Positions 8,670 through 16,495 of a stretch of 48,052 nucleotides of DNA are shown here, piece by piece; the first letter of the stretch is position 1, and every line of letters starts with the position of its first letter. The position numbers were made by a program, and so were the translations under genes. The DNA is taken from positions 1-48,052 of the forward strand of contig PLES01000109.1 of NCBI GenBank assembly GCA_003137075.1. The letters are read 5' to 3'. Source of the DNA: Solirubrobacterales bacterium (lineage in GTDB: Bacteria > Actinomycetota > Thermoleophilia > Solirubrobacterales > Solirubrobacteraceae). Under the pieces are notes generated by a model that saw nothing but the letters and a program-made list of their open reading frames with translations, made no database searches and had not been told where the DNA came from.

Positions 8670-9290
8670 ATGCGCAAGATCCAGAGCCAGGGCGTGCATC
8701 ACATCACGCTCGTCGGCGCCGACCGCCAGACATCAATCGACTTCTGGGAGGGGGTGCTCGGCATGCCGTTTGTGTTCGAGCAGCCGAACCTGGACAACCC
8801 CAAGGAGAACCACCTCTACTTCGATCCGGGCGACGGCCGGCTGATCACGGTCTTCACGAACGAGGACCGAACTTGCACGCATCAGGCCACGCCGAACACC
8901 CCTGGGGCGGTGCACCACATCGCGCTCATCGTCTCCAACGCGACCTGGCGCCAGGCGGTGGCGCGGCTCGACGAGCGCGGGATCGACCACAGTGGTCCCA
9001 AGGACCGTGGCTTCATGGACTCGATCTACTTCCGCGAGCCGCTCGGTCTGCTGATTGAGCTGGCCTCGTATCGCTTCGAGCCGCCATTCGGGTTCACCCA
9101 TGCCGATGTCCTGCTCGAAGCCCACAAGCTGCGCCTGGAGCGTGGCGACTACGCGATCGACCCGGTCCACCTGGCCGACGCGATCGAGCAGATGACGCTC
9201 GCCTCGCGCAAGTCACTGAGCGGCGACCGCTCGGTCAAGGACCCGTACCACGGCCATGCGACCGACCCCAACGCCGCCGAGGCATCCTGA
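8670..9290 (+). CDS. VOC-family ring-cleaving dioxygenase / glyoxalase-like protein
   Basis: A 206-aa protein of the vicinal oxygen chelate superfamily with two beta-alpha-beta-beta-beta modules. Metal ligands are expected in GVHHITLVG (about 8-16), GAVHHIALIV (about 77-86) and GLLIELASY (about 126-134). It resembles extradiol-type dioxygenases of the LinE/MhqO group, but half their length, so it may be a glyoxalase-type enzyme instead. A TAGGTT box ends 6 nt before the ATG, so the message is probably leaderless. It is divergent from NudC and ends in a strong hairpin. Confidence 0.8.
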   Translation: MRKIQSQGVHHITLVGADRQTSIDFWEGVLGMPFVFEQPNLDNPKENHLYFDPGDGRLITVFTNEDRTCTHQATPNTPGAVHHIALIVSNATWRQAVARLDERGIDHSGPKDRGFMDSIYFREPLGLLIELASYRFEPPFGFTHADVLLEAHKLRLERGDYAIDPVHLADAIEQMTLASRKSLSGDRSVKDPYHGHATDPNAAEAS

Positions 9291-9310
9291 AGCGGCACGA
9301 TCCCCAGGCC

Positions 9311-9336
9311 AGGGGCGGTCCCGCTGGACCGCCCCT
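9311..9336 (+). terminator. Strong GC hairpin after the VOC gene
   Basis: AGGGGCGGTCC and GGACCGCCCCT pair perfectly over 11 bp around a CGCT loop, 20 nt after the VOC stop. There is no T-run, so it is either a hairpin-only terminator, as often seen in actinobacteria, or an mRNA stabiliser. Confidence 0.6.
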
Positions 9337-9401
9337 CAAGCGAGGTCCGGTGCTGAATCGGTCTAGGTGCCATCACAAATTTGCGTGAAGCCGTCCGGTT
9401 G

Positions 9402-9430
9402 TTGCAGCTCGTTCTCCGTTTCGGTACGTT
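9402..9430 (+). promoter_or_regulatory. Promoter of the ABC-2 exporter operon (leaderless)
   Basis: TTGCAG and TACGTT are separated by exactly 17 nt, and TACGTT ends 6 nt before the ATG at 9437. Transcription would start at or next to the ATG. Confidence 0.6.
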
Positions 9431-9436
9431 TGCCTC

Positions 9437-10390
9437 ATGTCAGACAGGCTCCTAGTCGAGGCTCGGGGCCTCACGAAGACGTATCCGGCACGCAACGGCA
9501 CGCCGCCGTTTCATGCGGTTAAGGGCATCGACTTCGAGCTCGCGCGGGGCGAGGCGTTCGGCTTCCTGGGCCCGAACGGCGCCGGCAAGTCCTCAACCAT
9601 GCGGATGCTCGCCGCGATCTCCCCGGTCAGCTCCGGCAGCTTGAGTGTGCTCGGCTTGGATCCGGCCGGCGATGGCCCCGAGATCAGGGCGCGGATCGGC
9701 GTCGTCCCGCAGGACGACTGCCTTGACCGCGAGCTCACGGTTCGCGAGAACCTCTACGTATACGGTCGCTACTTCGGCCTCAAGAAGCAGATGATCAATG
9801 AGCGCATCGTCGGACTGCTGGCCTTCGCCCAGCTCGAGGAGAAGGCCGACGCGCAGGTGGAGATGCTCTCCGGCGGCATGCGCCGACGCCTCACGATCGC
9901 GCGCTCGCTGATCAACGAGCCGGAGATTCTGCTGCTCGACGAGCCGACAACCGGCCTTGACCCGCAGGCGCGGCACGTGCTGTGGGAGCGGCTCTACCGG
10001 CTCAAGCATGACGGTGTCACCCTGATCATCACCACCCACTACATGGACGAGGCCGAGCAGCTCTGTGACCGGCTCGTGGTGATGGATGGCGGCAAGATCG
10101 TGGCGGTCGGCTCCCCGCGTGAGCTGATCGAGACAAACATCACCCGCGAGGTGCTGGAGCTGCGCTTCCCAGTGAACGCGCATGCGCAGATAGGCGAACG
10201 CATCCGCGATGCGGCACTGGGCGAGCGGACCGAAGTGTTGCCGGACCGCGTCGCCGTCTACGCCGACGACGGCGAAGAGGCTCTGGCGCAGGTCCACGCG
10301 ATGTCGCTCGAGCCGATCACCGCACTGGTTCGCCGCGCGACGCTCGAGGACGTCTTCCTGAAGCTCACCGGCCGCTCGCTGATCGACTGA
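9437..10390 (+). CDS. ABC-2 type exporter ATP-binding protein (DrrA/NodI-like)
   Basis: A 317-aa ATPase that would power the two membrane proteins encoded next. It has Walker A GPNGAGKSS (45-53), the Q-loop at PQDDCLD (91-97), signature LSGGMRRRL (144-152), Walker B ILLLDEPTTG (164-173) and the H-loop His in TTHYMDEA (about 201). The C-terminal 90 residues match the DrrA-type extension. NodI and DrrA systems export lipo-oligosaccharides or drugs; the substrate here is unknown. The stop is followed after 1 nt by the first permease. Confidence 0.93.
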   Translation: MSDRLLVEARGLTKTYPARNGTPPFHAVKGIDFELARGEAFGFLGPNGAGKSSTMRMLAAISPVSSGSLSVLGLDPAGDGPEIRARIGVVPQDDCLDRELTVRENLYVYGRYFGLKKQMINERIVGLLAFAQLEEKADAQVEMLSGGMRRRLTIARSLINEPEILLLDEPTTGLDPQARHVLWERLYRLKHDGVTLIITTHYMDEAEQLCDRLVVMDGGKIVAVGSPRELIETNITREVLELRFPVNAHAQIGERIRDAALGERTEVLPDRVAVYADDGEEALAQVHAMSLEPITALVRRATLEDVFLKLTGRSLID

Positions 10391-10391
10391 T

Positions 10392-11162
10392 ATGCCGCGA
10401 GGTTGGTATCTCCTTCGCTATTGGATGACGATGTATCGGCGCACATGGCGGGCGACGATCGTGATCAGCGTCGTCAATCCGGTGCTGTTCCTGCTCGGGA
10501 TCGGCGTCGGCCTCGGCCACATCGTCGGCCACGGCCACTCCTCGTTATTGCACGGCGTTTCCTATTCGGCGTTCTTCGCCCCGGGATTGCTGGCGGCGTC
10601 GGCGATGCAGACCGGCTGGATCGAGGGCGGTTTTCGCGTAGCCAGCGCCGCCGGCTGGATCGGCGCCTACCGCTCGGCCGCTACGACACCGCTTGAGCCC
10701 CGTGAGATCCTGGCGGGCCATCTGCTGTTCATGTTGTTCCGGCTCGTCACTTCCAGCGCAGCGTTCGTCGTCGTCATGGCGGTCTTCGGCGTCGCCTCCG
10801 GCTGGTGGGTGCTGGCTGCACTGCCCGCCGCCGTGCTGACCGGGCTCGCGTTCGCGGCGCCGGTCGCCTCCTGGGCGGTAACGCTCTCATCGCCGAGGCA
10901 GCTGCAGCCCTTCTTCCGCTTTGTGCTGATGCCGATGTACCTCTTCTCGGGCACCTTCTTCGCCCTGCATCAGCTGCCGGTCGCGCTGCGTGCGATCGCC
11001 TACGCGCTGCCGCTCTCCGAGGGGGTGGCGCTCTGCCGTTCGCTCGCGCTCGGCACGGCTTCGCTGTTCGAGGTCGCCTGGCGCAGCGCCTACCTACTGG
11101 TCTTCATAGTCGGCGGCGTCGCCGTGGCACGCGTCACCTACCCGCGGCGGCTGCACCCGTGA
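10392..11162 (+). CDS. ABC-2 type exporter permease, first subunit
   Basis: A 256-aa integral membrane protein with about six hydrophobic segments, starting with TIVISVVNPVLFLLGIGVGLG. It has an ABC2_membrane architecture (short cytosolic start PRGWYLLRYWMTMYRRTWRATI, and the conserved helix region QPFFRFVLMPMYLFSGTFFALHQLP). It overlaps the second permease by 4 nt (GTGA), so a hetero-dimeric transporter is likely. Confidence 0.9.
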   Translation: MPRGWYLLRYWMTMYRRTWRATIVISVVNPVLFLLGIGVGLGHIVGHGHSSLLHGVSYSAFFAPGLLAASAMQTGWIEGGFRVASAAGWIGAYRSAATTPLEPREILAGHLLFMLFRLVTSSAAFVVVMAVFGVASGWWVLAALPAAVLTGLAFAAPVASWAVTLSSPRQLQPFFRFVLMPMYLFSGTFFALHQLPVALRAIAYALPLSEGVALCRSLALGTASLFEVAWRSAYLLVFIVGGVAVARVTYPRRLHP

Positions 11163-11932
11163 TCGCGACCGGTTGGACCCTGCGACGCACGGGCAGCCTG
11201 GTCGAGCGCAACGCGCTGATCTATCGGCGCTCGCTGACGCCGGTGCTTTCGAGCATCGTCGAGCCGGTGCTGTACCTACTTTCAATCGGGATCGGGGTCG
11301 GCGCCCTGGTCGGCAAGGTCGCCGGCGTCGACGTGCGCTACGCCGCCTACGTCGCTCCGGGAATCTTGGCGACTACCGCCATGAACGCCGCTTTCAACCA
11401 GACCTGCTTCGCGGTCTTCACGCGCATGAAGACCGACCACAGCTACGACGCGATCGTGCCGACCCCGTTGTCTGTCGCGGACATCGCGCTCGGTGAGGTC
11501 CTCAGCGCGGTCATCAGCGGACTCTTCGCCTCGATCGGCTTCGTGCTGGTGATGCTGGTGCTCGGCCTCGTGGTCTCACCGGACATCCTGCTCGCGATCC
11601 CGGGCACGCTGCTGGTCGGTTACGCGTTCGCTGCCGGCGGTCTAGCGGTGACCACCTACATGCGCGACTTCTCCGACTTCCAGTTCACCCAGCTGGTGAT
11701 GCTGCCGATGTTCCTGTTCGCCACAACCTTCTACCCGCTGACGGTCTACCCGCATTGGCTGCGTCCGCTGATTGAGATCCTGCCGCTCTACCAGTGCATC
11801 GAGATCCTGCGAGAGCCCGCGCTCGGGATCTTCCACTGGGACATCCTCGTGGCGGTCATCTACCTTGCCGTGTTCGGCTCGCTCGCGCTCGCGCTCGCGA
11901 CGCGCCGGCTCTCGCGCCAACTGCTGGCGTAG
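11159..11932 (+). CDS. ABC-2 type exporter permease, second subunit
   Basis: A 257-aa membrane protein of the same family, paralogous to the upstream permease (compare FTQLVMLPMFLFATTFYPL with the first protein's QPFFRFVLMPMYLFSGTFF). The GTG at 11159 overlaps the previous stop. An upstream in-frame extension is open but reads through the first permease and is not expected. Last gene of the exporter operon; the next gene has its own promoter. Confidence 0.9.
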   Translation: MIATGWTLRRTGSLVERNALIYRRSLTPVLSSIVEPVLYLLSIGIGVGALVGKVAGVDVRYAAYVAPGILATTAMNAAFNQTCFAVFTRMKTDHSYDAIVPTPLSVADIALGEVLSAVISGLFASIGFVLVMLVLGLVVSPDILLAIPGTLLVGYAFAAGGLAVTTYMRDFSDFQFTQLVMLPMFLFATTFYPLTVYPHWLRPLIEILPLYQCIEILREPALGIFHWDILVAVIYLAVFGSLALALATRRLSRQLLA

Positions 11933-11944
11933 CCAAGGGATAGC

Positions 11945-11976
11945 GCAAGCACTGCAAGCCTCTTGCAAGATCTTGC
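11945..11976. promoter_or_regulatory. LacI-type operator cluster before the lacI gene
   Basis: Five GCAAG/CTTGC half-sites lie in 32 nt (11945, 11954, 11962, 11965, 11972). They include the perfect palindrome GCAAGATCTTGC at 11965-11976 and TGCAAG-CCT-CTTGCA at 11953-11967. It sits just before a TAGAAT box (11978-11983). The same half-sites recur before the alpha-glucosidase gene, so one regulator probably binds both. Confidence 0.7.
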
Positions 11977-11989
11977 GTAGAATTGCGGT

Positions 11990-12985
11990 GTGTCCAGCAA
12001 ACTCGCTGACGTAGCCAAGCAGGCAGGGGTCAGCGAAGCCACGGTCAGCCGCGTCCTCAACGGACGCCCTGGGATCTCAGACGCGACCCGGGCAGCTGTG
12101 CTCACGGCGCTCGATGTGATCGGCTACGAGCGTCCGACGCACCTACGTGTCCGCCGTGCCCGCATGGTCGGCCTGATCGTGCCGGAGCTGCAGAACCCGG
12201 TCTTCCCGGCGCTCGCAGAGGTGGTCTCGGGCGCGCTCGCGCAGCGCGGCTTCAACGCCGTGCTCTGCACCCGCACGGGCAGCATGTCGGAGGCGGAGTA
12301 TGTGGAGATGCTGCTTGAGCGCCAGGTCTCGGGCATGATCTTCGGCGGCGGCCAGTACGCCGAGGCTGACGCGCCGCACGAGCACTACGAGCGGCTGCTG
12401 CAGTTGCGTCTGCCGGTGGTGCTCGTCAACGCCGCCGCTGAGCACCTCGATTTCCCCCGTGTTTCGACCGACGACGCGGTTGCAATGGAGCAGGCTTACG
12501 CGCACCTGGCGTACCTCGGCCACGAGCGCATCGGCCTGATCCTTGGACCCCCCGACCATGTGCCTTGTGCCCGCAAACTGGCTGCTTTTAACCGCATCGC
12601 CAAGGTCGCCGCACCGGAGCTCGTCGAGCGCACCCGGTTCTCGCTTGAAGGCGGCCACGCCGCTGGCACGCGACTGATCGCTCGCGGCGTCACCGGGATC
12701 ATCTGCGCCAGCGACCCGCTCGCCCTGGGGGCGATCCGCGCCGCCCGGCGAGCCGGGCTATCGGTGCCCGGCGACCTCTCGGTGATCGGTTACGACGACT
12801 CGACCTTCATGAGCTGTACCGATCCGCCGCTGACCACCGTGCGCCAGCCGCTTGAGGCGATCGGGCGTGCGGCGGTCGAGATCTTGGCGGGCCAGATTGA
12901 AGGCTCACAGGTCTCCGCGGAGGAGCTCTTCTTCGAGCCCGAAGTGGTCGCACGCGGCTCGACCGCAAACGCCCCGGCGCGCTGA
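11990..12985 (+). CDS. LacI-family transcriptional regulator
   Basis: A 331-aa regulator, family length. The N-terminal HTH SKLADVAKQAGVSEATVSRV is followed by the hinge LNGRPGISDATRAAV and then a periplasmic-binding-protein-like sensor domain (LIVPELQNPVFPALAEV to GDLSVIGYDDS). It probably senses a sugar from the neighbouring alpha-glucosidase and transporter operon and represses it, and may repress itself through the cluster just upstream. The GTG at 11990 is used; TAGAAT ends 6 nt earlier, so the mRNA is probably leaderless. Confidence 0.92.
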   Translation: MSSKLADVAKQAGVSEATVSRVLNGRPGISDATRAAVLTALDVIGYERPTHLRVRRARMVGLIVPELQNPVFPALAEVVSGALAQRGFNAVLCTRTGSMSEAEYVEMLLERQVSGMIFGGGQYAEADAPHEHYERLLQLRLPVVLVNAAAEHLDFPRVSTDDAVAMEQAYAHLAYLGHERIGLILGPPDHVPCARKLAAFNRIAKVAAPELVERTRFSLEGGHAAGTRLIARGVTGIICASDPLALGAIRAARRAGLSVPGDLSVIGYDDSTFMSCTDPPLTTVRQPLEAIGRAAVEILAGQIEGSQVSAEELFFEPEVVARGSTANAPAR

Positions 12986-13042
12986 ACGTCCGCCCCGGCG
13001 CGCTGAACACCCCCTACGGCCAGCGCCGTACCAGCGCCGTAC
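12970..13042 (+). repeat. Two short tandem duplications at and after the lacI stop
   Basis: An 18-nt unit starting CGCCCCGGCGCGCTGAAC occurs at 12970-12987 and 12991-13008 (period 21), copying the last codons and the stop of lacI. A second unit, CAGCGCCGTAC, occurs at 13021-13031 and 13032-13042. Both look like replication-slippage duplications. This 281-nt gap otherwise holds only the operator cluster below. Confidence 0.75.
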
Positions 13043-13172
13043 CGCGCCTGACCCACGGGTCAAACCAGCCGCCCTGACGCGCTCATCCGCGTTCCATTGA
13101 GATCGATGACCAGCGCCGCTGGCGGTCTCGTCCGCTTGCGCCGATGTCAGCTCCGCGAGGCCCGTAACCACT

Positions 13173-13234
13173 GCAAGTTCTGCAAGCCTTGCGTTGCACA
13201 GTACGAAAAATGCAGATTTAAGTTTATCTCTTGC
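13173..13234. promoter_or_regulatory. LacI-type half-site cluster before the alpha-glucosidase gene
   Basis: GCAAG at 13173 and 13182 and CTTGC at 13188 and 13230 repeat the half-sites of the lacI upstream region. The context CACTGCAAG is identical in both places, and the first two half-sites are 9 nt apart in each. The stretch between 13200 and 13232 is AT-rich and probably contains the promoter. Confidence 0.65.
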
Positions 13235-13266
13235 ATTCTTTTGTCGCGTGTGTCAATCTGCCCGCC

Positions 13267-14973
13267 ATGAGGGAGATGGACGTGACGCAGGCAGCTGCCA
13301 CGCTGCCTGAACTTGCACCTGAGCTCGTGGTCGAACGCCCCTGGTGGCGCGACGCGGTCGTCTACCAGGTCTACATTCGAAGCTTTGCCGACGCCAACGG
13401 CGACGGCACCGGTGACATCGCCGGCGTGCGGGCACACCTCCCGTACCTGGCGGCACTCGGCGTTGACGCGCTCTGGTTCAGCCCGTGGTACCCATCGCCG
13501 CTGGCCGACTCGGGTTACGACATCTCGGACTACCGCTCGATCGATCCGAAGTTCGGCACGCTCTGGGAAGCGGAGCAGCTGATCTCCGAGGCTCGCGAGC
13601 TCGGGATTCGCACGATCGTTGACATCGTTCCCAACCACGTCTCAAACGAGCACGCCTGGTTCCGCGAGGCGCTGGCCGCCCCGGCCGGCTCGGCAGCCCG
13701 CGAGCGCTTCTGGTTCCGCGCCGGTACCGGTGAGAACGGGGAGCTGCCGCCCAACGGCTGGCAGTCGATCTTCGGCGGGTCGGCCTGGACCCGCCTGCCC
13801 GACGGTGAGTGGTATCTGCACCTGTTCGCGCCGGAGCAGCCTGACCTCAACTGGAGCCACCCCGATGTGGTCACCGAGCACGAGGACATCCTGCGCTTCT
13901 GGTTCGACCGCGGGGTCGCCGGCGTCCGGATCGATTCGGCGGCGCTGCTGGTAAAGGACCCCGAGCTCTCAGAAGAGCCGGCCGACCCGAACCCAGGGGA
14001 GCACCCGTTCACCGACCGTGACGAGCTGCATGACATCTACCGGGGTTGGCGCGGGCTCGCCGACAGCTACGACGAGCCGCGCGTGTTGGTCGGCGAAGTC
14101 TGGCTGCCCGACGCTGAACGCCTCGCGCGTTACCTGCGTCCCGATGAGCTGCACACGGCCTTCAACTTTGACTTCCTGGCTTGTCCGTGGGAGCCCGGTC
14201 CGATGCGAGCGTCGATCGAGTCGGCGCTCGCCTCCCACGCACCGGTCAACGCCCCCGCGACCTGGGTGCTGGCGAATCACGACGTCACCCGCACGGTCAC
14301 GCGCTACGGCCGCGCCGACACGAGTTTCGCGTTTGAGACCAAGCGCGAGGGGACACCCACGGACCTGGTGCTGGGCAACCGTCGTGCGCGCGCGGCGGCG
14401 CTGCTCGCGATGGCCCTGCCGGGTTCTATGTACGTGTACCAGGGTGAGGAGCTCGGACTTCCGGAGGCGGAGAACATCCCGCCGGAACGCCGACAGGATC
14501 CCATGTGGCTTCGTTCCGGCGGGGTCGATCCCGGCCGCGACGGCTGCCGCGTGCCGCTGCCCTGGTCCGGACAGTTGCCCCCTTTTGGCTTCAGCCCGAA
14601 CGGCAACGCGCCGCTTTGGCTGGATCAGCCCGACGACTGGGCACCACTGTCGGTCGAAGCACAGACCGATGACCCGGCCTCGATGCTCAACCTCTACAGG
14701 GTGGGGTTGCGCATTCGCAGGGAGGCGCCATGGGGCGCCGGGGCGGAGCTGAGCTGGCTCAACCACGGCGATGACGTGATCGCTTTCGCGCGCGGCGGTC
14801 GTTTCCTATGTATCGCAAATCTCGGCTCACAACCGGTTGAGCTGCCTGCGGGGACTGAGGTTCTGGTCGGCAGCGCCGAGCTCGTAGGGAACGCGGTGCC
14901 GCAGGACACAACGGTCTGGCTGGTTCGGACCGGATCGGAGGGGCCGCCTGAGGCGACACCCGCCGAGCAGTAA
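13267..14973 (+). CDS. aglA: GH13 alpha-glucosidase
   Basis: A 568-aa intracellular glycoside hydrolase of family 13 that releases glucose from alpha-1,4 or alpha-1,6 oligosaccharides. A TIM-barrel start (WWRDAVVYQVYIRSFADANG, 26-45) carries the conserved GDIAGVRAHLPYL, then DIVPNH (119-124). The three catalytic acids are Asp223 in GVRIDSA, Glu277 in LVGEVW and Asp339 in ANHDVT. The end is a beta-sandwich. There is no signal peptide, so it acts on imported sugar. The ATG at 13267 is chosen; 13276 is also possible. It begins the operon of the MalEFG-type importer. Confidence 0.93.
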   Translation: MREMDVTQAAATLPELAPELVVERPWWRDAVVYQVYIRSFADANGDGTGDIAGVRAHLPYLAALGVDALWFSPWYPSPLADSGYDISDYRSIDPKFGTLWEAEQLISEARELGIRTIVDIVPNHVSNEHAWFREALAAPAGSAARERFWFRAGTGENGELPPNGWQSIFGGSAWTRLPDGEWYLHLFAPEQPDLNWSHPDVVTEHEDILRFWFDRGVAGVRIDSAALLVKDPELSEEPADPNPGEHPFTDRDELHDIYRGWRGLADSYDEPRVLVGEVWLPDAERLARYLRPDELHTAFNFDFLACPWEPGPMRASIESALASHAPVNAPATWVLANHDVTRTVTRYGRADTSFAFETKREGTPTDLVLGNRRARAAALLAMALPGSMYVYQGEELGLPEAENIPPERRQDPMWLRSGGVDPGRDGCRVPLPWSGQLPPFGFSPNGNAPLWLDQPDDWAPLSVEAQTDDPASMLNLYRVGLRIRREAPWGAGAELSWLNHGDDVIAFARGGRFLCIANLGSQPVELPAGTEVLVGSAELVGNAVPQDTTVWLVRTGSEGPPEATPAEQ

Positions 14974-15003
14974 CCCAGTACTAACGCGGTAACTCAGTAC
15001 CAA
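14972..15003 (+). repeat. Imperfect direct repeat between aglA and the binding-protein gene
   Basis: AACCCAGTACTAA (14972) and AACTCAGTACCAA (14991) are the same sequence with two changes, 19 nt apart, just before a strong GGAGGAGAGG ribosome site. It may be a regulator site or a processing signal. Confidence 0.45.
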
Positions 15004-15028
15004 AGCAGTTAACGGAGGAGAGGCACAA

Positions 15029-16414
15029 ATGCAGTTCAACATCAAGGCACGGGGGTCCATGCGTATGGCCCTCGCTGCTGCCGCTGTGAGCGCCGTGGCC
15101 GTTGCCGGCGCCGCATCGACCGCACAGGCGAGTACGCCTGTGGTGAAGATCAGCGTGGCATCGCTGCTTCCGGGCAGCACAAAGGCCGCAACTGCGGCGT
15201 TCAACGCGCAGATCAAGCTGTTCGAGAAGCAAAACCCCGGCATTCAAGTCACGGCGTCCACCTACCAGTGGCTCCCCGCGACGTTTGCCGCGAAGCTGGC
15301 GGCGGGGACACTGCCGACGATGTTCACCGTCCCGTTCACCGACGGCCGTGCACTCGGCGATGCGAATGAGCTCTACAACCTCACGTCGCTCGCCCAGTCG
15401 CTGCCGTACTTCAACAAGTTCAACCCAGCAGTGATCGCCGAGGGCACCGACGCCAAGGGCCAGGTTGTCGCGATCCCTGAGGCCTCATACGCCCAGGCGT
15501 TGAGCTACAACCGCCAGCTCTTCACCGAGGCCGGGCTGAACCCGAACGACCCGCCCACCACCTGGGCGCAGCTCGAGGCCGACGCCAAGCAGATCTCCGA
15601 GAAGACCGGCATGGCCGGCTACACGCAGATGGGCGCCAGCGATAACACCGCCGGCTGGATTCTGACGACGGTTACAGACGCGCTCGGTGGCCGCATGGAG
15701 AGCGGCATCGGTGCCAAGGCCAAGGCGACTTTCGACAACCCGCAGGCCGTGCAGGCGCTGAACATCCTCAACACGATGCGCTGGACCGATGACTCGATGG
15801 GCTCGAACATGGGCCTCTCCTGGGGCACCAGCAACCAGGCGTTCGCTGCCGGCCAGGTCGGCATGTTCATCAGCGGGTCCGACGTCTACACCTCGATGGT
15901 GCAGACGGACAACATCAACCCGGCGATCTACGGCCTGGCGCCGATTCCGCTGGCCAAGAACAAGAATGCCGGCGTGCTCGGCGGCGGCACGCTAACTGCC
16001 GTCAGCGCAAAGGCGACGCCGGCCCAGGCGGCGGCTGCCGTGAAGTGGATTGACTTCTACTACCTGCAGAAGTACGTGAACCGCAAGGACGCGATCGCCT
16101 GGGCAAAGACCGAGGTAGCTTCCAAGCAGCCGGTCGGCACTCCGGAGGTGCCGATCTTCAACGCGAAGCAGGAAGCGCTGTACAACAGCTGGATCAAGCC
16201 GTACATCAACGTTCCGCTCAAGCAGATGGCGCCGTTCACCAAGGCCATCTTCAACGAGCAGATCATTCCTGAGCCTGAAGCGGCGACTCAGGCGATCTAC
16301 GGCGACCTCGATTCGGTCGTGCAGTCGGTTCTGACCAGCCAAGGTTCAAACCCGTCCGCCTTGCTCGCGGCGGCCAACCCGACCGGGCAGGCCTCGATCA
16401 AGTCAGGCACCTAA
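15029..16414 (+). CDS. Extracellular sugar-binding protein, MalE/family 1 type
   Basis: A 461-aa solute-binding protein of an ABC sugar importer. Residues 1-34 are a signal peptide ending STAQAST, with no lipobox. The mature part has the family start VVKISVASLLPGS, a central TPTPAQ-like hinge region (TPAQAAAAVKWIDFYYLQKYV) and a Trp/Tyr-rich sugar pocket. It probably binds maltose-type oligosaccharides, as it sits behind an alpha-glucosidase gene. The ribosome site GGAGGAGAGG is 5 nt before the ATG, the strongest in this operon, as expected for the most abundant subunit. Confidence 0.92.
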   Translation: MQFNIKARGSMRMALAAAAVSAVAVAGAASTAQASTPVVKISVASLLPGSTKAATAAFNAQIKLFEKQNPGIQVTASTYQWLPATFAAKLAAGTLPTMFTVPFTDGRALGDANELYNLTSLAQSLPYFNKFNPAVIAEGTDAKGQVVAIPEASYAQALSYNRQLFTEAGLNPNDPPTTWAQLEADAKQISEKTGMAGYTQMGASDNTAGWILTTVTDALGGRMESGIGAKAKATFDNPQAVQALNILNTMRWTDDSMGSNMGLSWGTSNQAFAAGQVGMFISGSDVYTSMVQTDNINPAIYGLAPIPLAKNKNAGVLGGGTLTAVSAKATPAQAAAAVKWIDFYYLQKYVNRKDAIAWAKTEVASKQPVGTPEVPIFNAKQEALYNSWIKPYINVPLKQMAPFTKAIFNEQIIPEPEAATQAIYGDLDSVVQSVLTSQGSNPSALLAAANPTGQASIKSGT

Positions 16415-16433
16415 GAACCTCCTCAGCCGGAAC

Positions 16434-16461
16434 TGGTGGTCGTGCTCCGGCACGACCACCA
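16434..16461 (+). promoter_or_regulatory. Intercistronic hairpin between binding protein and first permease
   Basis: TGGTGGTCGTGC and GCACGACCACCA form a perfect 12-bp stem with a TCCG tetraloop, 20 nt after the binding-protein stop. Such stems in maltose-type operons stop exonucleases and limit read-through, leaving more binding-protein mRNA than permease mRNA. Confidence 0.75.
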
Positions 16462-16495
16462 CTCCGCTGGGCGGTCCGCAGGCGCAAACGCAGCA

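Noticed and set aside
10805-11158. N-terminal extension of the second ABC-2 permease
   Set aside because: It reads through the first permease in another frame; GTG 11159 overlapping the stop is the normal start.
13107-13266. Short frame from ATG 13108 with several cysteines (CKFCKPC-like)
   Set aside because: It lies over the GCAAG operator cluster and promoter region, has no ribosome site, and its cysteines come from the repeated TGC of the operator half-sites.
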